Shown one piece after another: positions 52,167-60,654 of a DNA stretch of 64,000 bases (position 1 is the first letter of the stretch; each line of letters opens with the position of its first letter). The stretch is from Sphingobacteriaceae bacterium (GTDB taxonomy: Bacteria > Bacteroidota > Bacteroidia > Sphingobacteriales > Sphingobacteriaceae): contig JAGIAD010000008.1 in the NCBI GenBank assembly GCA_017745075.1, positions 62,001 to 126,000 of the forward strand. The letters are read 5' to 3'. The notes under the pieces are model-generated. The model was not told where the DNA came from. It ran no database searches and was given only the letters and a program-made list of their open reading frames with translations. A program made the translations under genes and the position numbers.

Positions 52167-54422
52167 ATGAAAACAATACTACTCAGTTTATTCATTTTTT
52201 GCAGCCTGAATGCAATGGCTCAAATTACAGGTACGGTTAACGATGAAAAAAAGCAACCGTTACCAGGTGCAGTTGTCAGATTTTACAAGGCTGTTAAACC
52301 TGTCAAAACCTTGCTGACCGATAATAAGGGAAGTTTTGCCCATAATGGTACAGCCGATTACATGATCGTTACCTATACGGGCTTTCTGGCCGACACTTTA
52401 AAGAAATTAACAACAGATATGCTTATCCAGCTAAGTCCTGATACAAAAATGCTAAAAGAGGTCAGTGTAATATCCCGCCAACCCTTCATTCATCAGGAAA
52501 CCGACCATTCAGTGATCAGTGTTAATGAGCAGGTTAAAAAACTGGCCGATAATGGACTGGATATCGTAAACCTTGCCCCGGGTATAACGGTAAGTGATAA
52601 TGAAGATATGATCATGATGAGCGGCAAGTCTGAACTGCAAGTGATGATCAATGACAAAGTGGTGAAAATGACTGCCCGAGATCTGGCTAAAATGTTGAAG
52701 GCCATGCCCTCAAGCAGTATAAAACAGGTAGAAATCCTCAGCAATCCGCCTGCCAAATATGAAGTAAACGGCAATACCGGAATCATTAATATCAAAACAA
52801 TTGGAGTGACTAAAGGATTTAGAGGCAATGTAGATTACAGCACTTCGCAAAGTAATTATAACTGGACCGATCTTTCAACTTTACTAAATTATGGCGCAGG
52901 GAAATTGGCCATCAGTGGTTATGGCGCCTGGCACAGTGGTGGCTATCTGACCCAAAATACGAAAATGCGCCAACTGTACCCTGATATCATTAATCAACAA
53001 ACAAGTAGCCTTGATAAATGGAGGGATCCGGTTTTCCGTATAACTGCAGATTATGCGGTTAACAAACACAGTACTTTCGGTGGTGTCATCGAGCGTGAAT
53101 CCAGTAAGAATACGGGGAGCTATGATACTTATTCGCAACAGGACGCTAACCGCTACCAGACCACTAGCCGGGAACTTAGTGTGCGGCACTGGAATACCTA
53201 TAACCTGAACTATCGGTATAGCGATACACTGGGTACCGAATTTACCGTAGACCTCGACCGTGCAGATTTTTATAAAGATGGCAGTATCGAACTGGTGACC
53301 ACCACACAGCCTTCGCTCAACTACCAAACAACTACCGGTATAAGAATCAGTACAATTAAAGCCGATTATACACATTCCTGGAAAAATAAGCTCAGGATCG
53401 AATCGGGCCTTAAGATTGCCGGTGTACGAACAGATAATACCCAGGATGAGAACCTTTTTCATTACGCAGAAGACATCCGTGCAGTGTATACCAGTTTAAT
53501 ACAGAATAGAGGGAATTGGGGCTGGCAATTGGGTTTGCGGGCAGAACAAACGGAAGCAAAAGGAGAAACCAGTTCATTCACTAAGCCTGATACAAGTTAT
53601 ATTAACTTTTTACCCTCTGCATATTTTACTTATGTGCCAAGTCCTAAACATCATTTACGTCTGTCGCTGAGCCGCCGGATCAAACGGCCAAATTATAGCG
53701 ACCTGCAACCTTTTTCTTATGTATTAGATCCGCTCAACCAGCAAACGGGTAACCCTCTGCTGCGCGTACAGCGCAATGACCAGGCTGAGCTGACCTATAC
53801 TTTTGATGACAGGATTTCTCTGATAAGTACCTTCATGCATACGACAGACTATTTTAACACTGTTTATCGCCAGTCAGGCAGCATCCTTGTAGAAATGCCG
53901 GCTAATACCGGTACAGTGAATACCTTGAATTTTGATCTGAATTATCCGGTGAAGATCGCTAAATGGTGGAACATGATCAATAAGCTCAATGTAGGCAACG
54001 ATCATTTTACCGGAGAGTTGTTTCAGGGAAAATTGAATCAGGGTAAATGGCGTTATCAGATCTCCAGCAGTCAGCGCATTAACCTGCCTGGTAAATACCA
54101 GTTGCACTTGAGCGGTCGTTATACGTCTGCTTCGCAAAACCTGATCTATCTGCAACAAAGCAGCGCTAATGTCAGCGCGGGTATCAGTCGTAAACTTTTT
54201 AACGATCAGGCCTCACTGCGTATAGGGATTAGTGATATTTTTAAGACCCAGCGTCAATATACCATTGTAAACTTCGGGAGTTTACAGTATACTGATTTTG
54301 GTACTTTTGAGAGCCGGCGTATTTCCCTGAGTTTCAATTGGCGATTCGGTAATACTAAGGTCCGCCAGACAGAAGAGCGGCGTAACGGTAATGCTGATGA
54401 AAAGGGAAGGAGTGGCGGGTGA
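52167..54422 (+). CDS. Outer membrane beta-barrel protein, TonB-receptor-like
   Basis: 751 residues. Signal peptide (SLNAMAQ), carboxypeptidase-regulatory-like domain (ITGTVNDEKKQPLPGAVVRFYKA), a plug-like region (LADNGLDIVNLAPGITVSDNEDMIMMSGKSELQVMINDK; AMPSSSIKQVEILSNPPAKYE) and a long barrel ending in a positively charged tail (KVRQTEERRNGNADEK). This is the OMP_b-brl_3 type of receptor, not a SusC. No SusD partner is present. The hydrophilic tail after the last strand is unusual for a TonB receptor, whose C-terminus normally ends in an aromatic residue. Confidence 0.88.
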   Translation: MKTILLSLFIFCSLNAMAQITGTVNDEKKQPLPGAVVRFYKAVKPVKTLLTDNKGSFAHNGTADYMIVTYTGFLADTLKKLTTDMLIQLSPDTKMLKEVSVISRQPFIHQETDHSVISVNEQVKKLADNGLDIVNLAPGITVSDNEDMIMMSGKSELQVMINDKVVKMTARDLAKMLKAMPSSSIKQVEILSNPPAKYEVNGNTGIINIKTIGVTKGFRGNVDYSTSQSNYNWTDLSTLLNYGAGKLAISGYGAWHSGGYLTQNTKMRQLYPDIINQQTSSLDKWRDPVFRITADYAVNKHSTFGGVIERESSKNTGSYDTYSQQDANRYQTTSRELSVRHWNTYNLNYRYSDTLGTEFTVDLDRADFYKDGSIELVTTTQPSLNYQTTTGIRISTIKADYTHSWKNKLRIESGLKIAGVRTDNTQDENLFHYAEDIRAVYTSLIQNRGNWGWQLGLRAEQTEAKGETSSFTKPDTSYINFLPSAYFTYVPSPKHHLRLSLSRRIKRPNYSDLQPFSYVLDPLNQQTGNPLLRVQRNDQAELTYTFDDRISLISTFMHTTDYFNTVYRQSGSILVEMPANTGTVNTLNFDLNYPVKIAKWWNMINKLNVGNDHFTGELFQGKLNQGKWRYQISSSQRINLPGKYQLHLSGRYTSASQNLIYLQQSSANVSAGISRKLFNDQASLRIGISDIFKTQRQYTIVNFGSLQYTDFGTFESRRISLSFNWRFGNTKVRQTEERRNGNADEKGRSGG

Positions 54423-54447
54423 CCTATTGGTTACTGCTTGTGTTAGT

Positions 54448-54480
54448 AACTTCAGGATAGGTAACATCAATCCTGAAGTT
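54448..54480 (+). terminator. Perfect 11-pair hairpin after the outer-membrane protein gene
   Basis: AACTTCAGGAT (54448-54458) and ATCCTGAAGTT (54470-54480), 11-base loop, 25 bases after the stop. No T-run follows, so it may be a repeat or a weak terminator. Confidence 0.45.
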
Positions 54481-54707
54481 GTGAGATACTTCCTGCAAAG
54501 AAGACCAAAAACATGATTAACCAGCTACATTGACAGAATACAGGGGTACACAGTTCAGATTTTTTATTGCTGCTTGTCCAGAGGCAATACATCTTGCTAA
54601 TTCGCTATCTAATTACAGGTAGAATTTTATCGTTAAAATAATTATTTTAGCAAATTGTAACCAAGTATGATAAATTTGATCTTACTGTTGTTTATCCTTA
54701 AGTTTTT

Positions 54708-55484
54708 ATGATACAACTAGAGCCTATTAGCGGGTTTTTTAAGAGAGAACATGCATTGCAGGCACTATACCCAATGCGAATGTTGATTGTGCGTGGAGGA
54801 GCTGGCTTTTTGTGCATGAACTCTGGCGATTACCCCTTGTTAAAAGGCAGGATCTTTTTTATTCCGGAAGAAGGCCTGGTGAGGCTGGATGGAGAAATTA
54901 CCTCAGGTTACTGGCTGAGTTTTAGTAGCTTATTGTATGCCGAATTTTTACTTCAGCATTTAGATCCCCAGGCTAAAAACCTCTTTTTAAATTTATCTTT
55001 CCGGGATCTCGATCTCAACAGATCAACCAAAACCTATAATCTGCTCGATCAGTTAAAAAAAGAAATCAATAATAAAAGCGACATCTCTTTTTTAGCACAG
55101 TACCTGTCGTTGTTTCTGGGTTTTACGGCTGGCTTAGATGGTTATCTTGCTGCCTTTAACTTAGATGATTTGCAGGAGGTATTGCGCTTTAGGGCCATTT
55201 TAGAACAATTTTACAGGAAGGAAAGATCTATTCAGTTTTATGCAGAAGGCATGGGGATGAGTGCTGGTAAATTGAATAAATTTTTAGACCGTGTACTCGG
55301 AAAAAGCCTGGCTGTGCTGATAAAAGACCGGATTATGCGCGAAGCAGAAGAATTATTGCTTCATAGCGATTATACAGTTGATGAAATAGCTGCACTTTTG
55401 GGTTTTGAGCAAACTGTTAATTTTAGCACCAGTTTCAGACGTCATAAGGGCATCTCGGTACTTAAATTTAGCCGCCTCACTTAG
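54708..55484 (+). CDS. AraC-family transcriptional regulator
   Basis: 258 residues. N-terminal half is beta-rich and cupin-like (MRMLIVRGGAGFLCMNSGDYPLLKGRIFFIPEEG). C-terminal half is the AraC DNA-binding domain (IQFYAEGMGMSAGKLNKFLDRVLGK; YTVDEIAALLGFEQTVNFSTSFRRHKG). It lies between the outer membrane protein and the sulfatase, on the same strand as both. Target not shown by sequence. Confidence 0.88.
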   Translation: MIQLEPISGFFKREHALQALYPMRMLIVRGGAGFLCMNSGDYPLLKGRIFFIPEEGLVRLDGEITSGYWLSFSSLLYAEFLLQHLDPQAKNLFLNLSFRDLDLNRSTKTYNLLDQLKKEINNKSDISFLAQYLSLFLGFTAGLDGYLAAFNLDDLQEVLRFRAILEQFYRKERSIQFYAEGMGMSAGKLNKFLDRVLGKSLAVLIKDRIMREAEELLLHSDYTVDEIAALLGFEQTVNFSTSFRRHKGISVLKFSRLT

Positions 55485-55772
55485 ATAGAAAAAAATTGGT
55501 GCGTCTGCCAAAGAAATTTTCATCAATTCAACGTCATCTCTTCTAGAGAACAGGTATTCCAGACCTCACTACATTAATTGTTCTAGCGCCTAACGCGTAA
55601 AGTTTTGCTTACTGCATCTATTTTATCAGCCGCACCAATTTTGTGTCGGCTAAATTATAAAATCTTGGCTTAAAGAAAAAAAATATTCCTAATAATGTTA
55701 CGCAGTTGTATTTTATTATTTACAATCGTGTGTCTGCGTCAATTCTGGGGGTAAAATAAAAAGTCTAGTAGG

Positions 55773-55803
55773 TTTGTAGATTATTTTCAAAAAATTATAT
55801 TTG
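55773..55803 (+). promoter_or_regulatory. Consensus Bacteroidota promoter of the sulfatase gene
   Basis: TTTG (55773-55776), exactly 19 bases, then TATATTTG (55796-55803), both perfect matches to the sigma-ABfr consensus. Transcription should start near 55810, leaving a leader of about 24 bases to ATG 55834. The remainder of the 349-base gap shows nothing else. Confidence 0.85.
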
Positions 55804-55833
55804 CCAAAATGTAATTATTGTGAAACAAGAGTT

Positions 55834-57270
55834 ATGAGATTTTTTTCAATATCAACTGCAATAAAATTTATTACTTTCGCTATACTGATGGCCGGTTTTG
55901 CCCCCGTGCAGGCACAGGGTAAAAAGAAACCGAACATCATTTTTATACTGGCAGATGATTTAGGTTACGGAAATGTACACAGCTTTAATCCAGATTCTAA
56001 AATTCCGACACCCAACCTGGATAAACTCACCGAAGAGGGGATTAAGTTTACCCGTTTTTACTCCGGAAATACCGTTTGCGCACCTTCAAGATGTGCTTTA
56101 ATGACCGGCCTTACCATGGGCCATGCCTGGATAAGGGGCAATGCAAAAGCAAAAGATGGTCTGGCTGCTTTACGTACGCAGGATTTTACCCTGGCCGAAA
56201 ATTTAAAAGCAAACGGATATAAAACAGGTATGTTTGGCAAGTGGGGACTTGGTGATGAAGACAGCAAAGGCGCTCCTCATTTAAAAGGTTTCGATAGTTT
56301 TTATGGTTACCTGGATCAATCGCATGCGCACCATTACTACACCGATCGCCTGTACGAAATTGTGAACGGTAAAACAGTAAAAGTACCTGTTGATACCACA
56401 AAATATACTGAAGACCTGATTGTAAATAAAGCTGTTGAATTTATTAATGCCAATAAAGACCAGCCCTTCTTTTTGTATTTGCCTTTAACCGTTCCACATG
56501 CGGAGTTAAAGGTACCTGCCGAACTATTGAAGAAATTCCAGAATGCAGATGGTTCGAGTAAATTCCCGCCTGAAACACCTTTTGAAAAAAAAGGGAACTA
56601 CAGCAGCCAGGCACAGCCACATGCCGCTTTTGCAGCAATGGTAAATAAACTAGATGCCGATGTAGGTACTATTGTAGCCCTGGTTAAAAAATTGGGTTTG
56701 GATAACGATACTTATATCTTCTTTACGAGTGATAACGGTCCGCACAAAGAAGGTGGTGCCGATCCTGCATTTTTTAACAGCAGTGGCGAATTTAGGGGAA
56801 TAAAAAGAGATCTGTATGAAGGCGGGATCCGCGTACCGTTAATTGTAAGGGCACCTGGTAAAATTGCCGCCGGACAGGTTAATACCTCGCCATGGGCTTT
56901 TTGGGATATATTGCCAACCTTAGATGATCTTACCGGAGCAGTACCACCAAAAAATATAGATGGCCTGTCGTTCTCTCCCTTGTTAGCTGGGAAAAAAGCG
57001 ACTAAAGAACACGAGTATTTCTACTGGCAGTTTAATGAAGACGGATTGAAAGAGGCTTTAACCAAAGGCGACTGGAAATTGATCCGTTTTAAAGATAAAG
57101 GTACACCCGAAAAATTGGAACTATATAACCTAAAAGCTGATACAAGGGAAAAGAATAATATTGCTGCGAAAAACCCAGATGTAGTAAAGGCACTTTATGC
57201 TTTGATGAAACAGGCCAAAACACCTGCAGAAAATCCAATTTTTGATTGGTCAGAAGTTGAAAAAAACTGA
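55834..57270 (+). CDS. Exported type I sulfatase (arylsulfatase family)
   Basis: 478 residues from ATG 55834. An in-frame TTG at 55801 is excluded because it lies inside the -7 promoter box. Signal peptide ends near QAQG. IFILADDLGYG holds calcium-binding Asp residues, Cys82 in CAPSR is the residue converted to formylglycine, KWGLG and TSDNGPHKEGG complete the active site. It would need the anaerobic or FGE-type maturase, not seen in this window. It may desulfate a glycan or aryl sulfate. It is separate from the PUL by 9 kb. Confidence 0.94.
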   Translation: MRFFSISTAIKFITFAILMAGFAPVQAQGKKKPNIIFILADDLGYGNVHSFNPDSKIPTPNLDKLTEEGIKFTRFYSGNTVCAPSRCALMTGLTMGHAWIRGNAKAKDGLAALRTQDFTLAENLKANGYKTGMFGKWGLGDEDSKGAPHLKGFDSFYGYLDQSHAHHYYTDRLYEIVNGKTVKVPVDTTKYTEDLIVNKAVEFINANKDQPFFLYLPLTVPHAELKVPAELLKKFQNADGSSKFPPETPFEKKGNYSSQAQPHAAFAAMVNKLDADVGTIVALVKKLGLDNDTYIFFTSDNGPHKEGGADPAFFNSSGEFRGIKRDLYEGGIRVPLIVRAPGKIAAGQVNTSPWAFWDILPTLDDLTGAVPPKNIDGLSFSPLLAGKKATKEHEYFYWQFNEDGLKEALTKGDWKLIRFKDKGTPEKLELYNLKADTREKNNIAAKNPDVVKALYALMKQAKTPAENPIFDWSEVEKN

Positions 57271-58160
57271 GTTTCTAACTCAATACTTACAAACGAGTCG
57301 CAGATTCTTTTCTATTCTGTAGTCCACAGATCTCTTCGGAATGCTAAGGATAGATTGGATAAAATTCTACCAACAGGTGTTCGCCGACCGAATTAGAATT
57401 AGGAAATGAGCGGTTTGTGGTTCTTGGCATCTTCAGCCCCGCTTTCGCTTATAGTCCTCGCTGCACTGCGGGCTATTCCGCTCAATCGGGTTTAGGAACA
57501 AGGGTTTCTGCACCCTGCAAGACCCTAAAAATGGAATGCTGTTTTGGCCATCTAGCCCCGGTTGCAGCGTTACCCTGCAGCAACGAGAAATCCCGAATTT
57601 TCGGGAAAGCGTATAAGCAGAAAACGGGAAGAAAGGGAGTGCTGTGCACAGACAGCGCGCTCCAAAAATAAATTAAGATTTTGTCTATCTGTAGATGTTT
57701 CACCGACTTAAATAGAATCAGGAAATGATCAGTTTGTGGTTCTTGGTGGTGTGCAGTCCCGCTTTCGCTTATAGTCCTCGCTGCACTGCGGGCTATTCCG
57801 CTCAATCTGGTTTAGGAACAAGGGTTCCGCACCCTGCGAACCCTAAAAATGGAATGCTGTTTTGGTCACTTAGCCCCGGTTGAAGCGTTACCCTGCAGCA
57901 ACGAGGTATCCCGAATTTTCGGGAAAGCGTATAAGCGAAAAACGGGAAGAAAGGAAGTGTTTTGCACAGACAGCACGCTCCAAAAATAAATTAAGATTTT
58001 GTCTATCTGTAGGTCTCCGCTTCTGTCCGTAGAGTTAAGCGTAGCTCTCTACGGATGGGTGAATAAGATTGAGTTTCTAACTCAATACTTACAAACGAGT
58101 CACAGACTCTTTTCTATTCTGTAGTCCGTAGAGCCCTTCGGAACTCTAAGGACAGATTGA
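57268..58160. repeat. Composite intergenic repeat: tandem 319-base units inside an outer direct repeat
   Basis: Outer repeat of about 88 bases beginning TGAGTTTCTAACTCAATACT at 57268 and again at 58070. The first copy begins on the stop codon of the sulfatase gene. Inside, two copies of a 319-base unit (GTTTGTGG at 57413 and 57732) share CCCCGCTTTCGCTTATAGTC and CCCGAATTTTCGGGAAAGCG. A hairpin TCCGTAGAG/CTCTACGGA lies at 58026-58055. Short reading frames here have no family resemblance. This fills the gap to 58258. Confidence 0.8.
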
Positions 58161-58258
58161 GGAAAACGGGAAGAAACGAAGTGTTTTGTACTGTTTCTGT
58201 GCTCCAAATCCAAATCAGGATCTCTTTTTTAGCCTGAAGTGGTGTACAGTCTGCGTAA

Positions 58259-59527
58259 TTAATTTTCGAACAGATAACCGCTATAGGCCAATCCTTTTGC
58301 TACACTTTTAAAATTATCACCAGAATTTAATGGAATGTGAGGGAATTTAGATTTAAAAAGATTCTGCACGGCCGAAACCATCGAGGTTCCCCCGGTTAAA
58401 AACAAGCAGTCAATATCGGCCGGATTGATTTTGTGTGTTTCCATAAACTGATCGAGGTAAGCATCGATTTTATTGATGTCTTTTTCGATGATGGAATTGT
58501 ACTGCCCAAGTGAAATGTTCTCATCAATCTCAATGCCCATATTGTTATAAACGAAGGTAGAAACATGCTGGTCGGAAAGTTCGATTTTGGTTTTCTCTAT
58601 CGATCTGAAAAGAGAATAGCCCAGGTTATTTTCGATCAATGTGATCAGGTTTTTAAATTTAGGATCATTACCGGAGTAATAATAATATTCCTCAATCTCT
58701 TTCTGAATCTTTAAACCATTAAAAAAGTTCATTTTATCCCAGGTACAGATATTTGCGAAAAGTGATTTAGGCACATTTAAAATCTTGCCCGGCGTGGCCT
58801 CATATAAGGTGTTTTTTCCAAAATACGGCGTACCTCTATCCCACATGAAGGCAGAATCTAAACTATCGCCACCGATATAGATGCCGCCGGATGCAATCAT
58901 GTCTTTTTTACGGTCTTTGCTGCCAACTTTATCCGGATCGAGGATAAGGTAAGTAAAATCAGTTGTTCCTCCACCTAAATCGGCTACTAAAACACGTTCT
59001 TTTTGGGTAATGGTTTTTTCGTATGCAAAAGCAGCCCCGATAGGCTCGAACTGAAAGCGGACATTGGTAAACCCCGCAATTTCTGCTGCCTTTTTTAACC
59101 TGGTTTGGGCCAGGGTATCTTTCATGGTATTATCATCATCAAAGAAAACCGGGCGACCTATAATGGCCTTATGGCAATCTTCACCAATAATCTGATCGGC
59201 TTTCGCTTTTAAATCTTTAAGAATGAGCGCCACCAGGTCAGAGGCGGTATACCTTTTATTATGGATGCGGGTTTCGGTAAAAGTAGTTCTGGAGAGGATC
59301 TGCTTGATGGATTTGATAAAGCGGCCTTTCATGCCATCGCTTAAATAAGCATCTATCGCTTTTTCGCCTACAATGTAACTTTCGCCATCAACAATGCTTT
59401 TTACTTCTGTAAAATAAATCAGCGAGGGGATAGAAATCGTTTCTACAATTTCCTTTTTTTCCTCATTATAAATAGAAAGTGCCGAATTGGTTGTTCCAAA
59501 ATCGATTCCGTATAAAAACTTGCTCAT
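58259..59527 (-). CDS. yegD: Hsp70-family protein, YegD-like
   Basis: 422 residues. Actin/Hsp70 ATPase fold: GIDFGTTNSAL (phosphate 1), ADLGGGTTDF (phosphate 2) and LTGGTSMVSAVQNLF (adenosine loop). There is no room for the DnaK peptide-binding domain, and the length matches YegD-type proteins of about 450 residues. An insertion around 215-300 (rich in Tyr and Phe) is present. Role as a chaperone is unproven. Transcribed away from the channel gene at 59686. Confidence 0.87.
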   Translation of the reverse strand: MSKFLYGIDFGTTNSALSIYNEEKKEIVETISIPSLIYFTEVKSIVDGESYIVGEKAIDAYLSDGMKGRFIKSIKQILSRTTFTETRIHNKRYTASDLVALILKDLKAKADQIIGEDCHKAIIGRPVFFDDDNTMKDTLAQTRLKKAAEIAGFTNVRFQFEPIGAAFAYEKTITQKERVLVADLGGGTTDFTYLILDPDKVGSKDRKKDMIASGGIYIGGDSLDSAFMWDRGTPYFGKNTLYEATPGKILNVPKSLFANICTWDKMNFFNGLKIQKEIEEYYYYSGNDPKFKNLITLIENNLGYSLFRSIEKTKIELSDQHVSTFVYNNMGIEIDENISLGQYNSIIEKDINKIDAYLDQFMETHKINPADIDCLFLTGGTSMVSAVQNLFKSKFPHIPLNSGDNFKSVAKGLAYSGYLFEN

Positions 59528-59685
59528 GGTTTGATATGCTGTGGCTACCGGCTAAAATGGGGTTGCGAAAGTATTAAAAAAAAGCCGAGACTGAAAGCTT
59601 ATCAGCTAAAAATATAAGTTATGTATAAATAAAAGTCTTATTCTGTATATTTAAGAAATTGTTTACCCTATAAATTAAAACACAG

Positions 59686-60654
59686 TTGAAAACAGCCAGA
59701 CTCTTTTTGCTGGGTTTAATGGTCCAGCTTTTCTGTATAACCACAGTTTCTTCAGCACAGAAAAACACAGCAGATACCGTAAAAACCGGGATTTATGTAA
59801 CCAGTATACACGATATAGATTTTAAAGACAAAGAATATACCATTAGCTTCTGGCTGTGGTTGAAATATAAAAACAAAGAATTTAATTTTGCGGATAATCT
59901 TGAAGTGCCGCAGGCTAAAACAGTGAGTAAGTCGTTTTCTACTGTCGATTCTATTGGTAATGAGGTGTATATGCTCATGAAGCTGCAATGTGTGATGAAA
60001 GATTCGTGGTCGATTAACAATTTTCCATTCGACCATCAGGTATTGAGGCTTTCTATAGAAAATTCACAATTCGATTCTTCATCACTGATATTTGTACCCG
60101 ATACACTGGGCAAACAATACGATCCACGGTTTACCTTACGCGGGTGGAATATAGACAGCTTAAAAACTTCTGCAGCCAATAAAATTTATGAAACGGCTTT
60201 TGGCGACCCAGGTATAAAAGTGCCAAGAACGGAATATAGCAGTTATAAGGTGAGGATCGGGATCAGCAGAGATGCTTTTGGCCTGTTCTGGAAAATGTTT
60301 TTAGGCATGTATGTGGCATTCTTAATTGCCTATATGTGTTTCTATATCCATGCCGATAGTATCGACTCGCGTTTTGGGTTAAGCGTAGGCTCTCTTTTTG
60401 CTGTAATTGGTAATAAATATATTATTGATGGTTCACTGCCCGAATCCACAACTTTTACACTGGTAGATACCCTGCATGGCATTACCCTTATATTTATCCT
60501 GGTGGTTATTGTATCAACAGCCCTTTCACTTAAGTTGATTAAAAGAGGAAAGGAAGAAAAAGCCCAGAAATTTGACCGGATTTTTTCGGTCGCGCTTTTG
60601 GTCATTTATATCATTTTAAATGCTTTTTTTATCGTTAAAGCTATAAATGCTTAA
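59686..60654 (+). CDS. Pentameric ligand-gated ion channel (Cys-loop receptor superfamily) homologue
   Basis: 322 residues. TTG 59686 was chosen because it gives a full signal peptide (ending VSSAQ); no ATG fits. Extracellular beta domain about 26-195, including NNFPFDHQVLRL at 111-122, the Pro-loop signature of the family (position of the Cys loop, without the cysteines). Four membrane helices: M1 about 199-221, M2 about 228-246, M3 about 258-284, M4 about 297-319. The M2-M3 linker DGSLPES matches the ETNLPKT position of GLIC. Length matches the prokaryotic channels, with a very short M3-M4 loop. Ligand and ion are unknown. The 3' end overlaps the convergent helicase gene by 4 bases. Confidence 0.85.
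   Translation: MKTARLFLLGLMVQLFCITTVSSAQKNTADTVKTGIYVTSIHDIDFKDKEYTISFWLWLKYKNKEFNFADNLEVPQAKTVSKSFSTVDSIGNEVYMLMKLQCVMKDSWSINNFPFDHQVLRLSIENSQFDSSSLIFVPDTLGKQYDPRFTLRGWNIDSLKTSAANKIYETAFGDPGIKVPRTEYSSYKVRIGISRDAFGLFWKMFLGMYVAFLIAYMCFYIHADSIDSRFGLSVGSLFAVIGNKYIIDGSLPESTTFTLVDTLHGITLIFILVVIVSTALSLKLIKRGKEEKAQKFDRIFSVALLVIYIILNAFFIVKAINA

Noticed and set aside
55801..55833. Longer sulfatase start at TTG 55801
   Set aside because: The codon lies within the -7 promoter element, so it cannot be in the transcript.
57417..57805. Open frames on both strands in the gap after the sulfatase
   Set aside because: They lie inside the tandem repeat and are not maintained in its second copy, so they are not genes.
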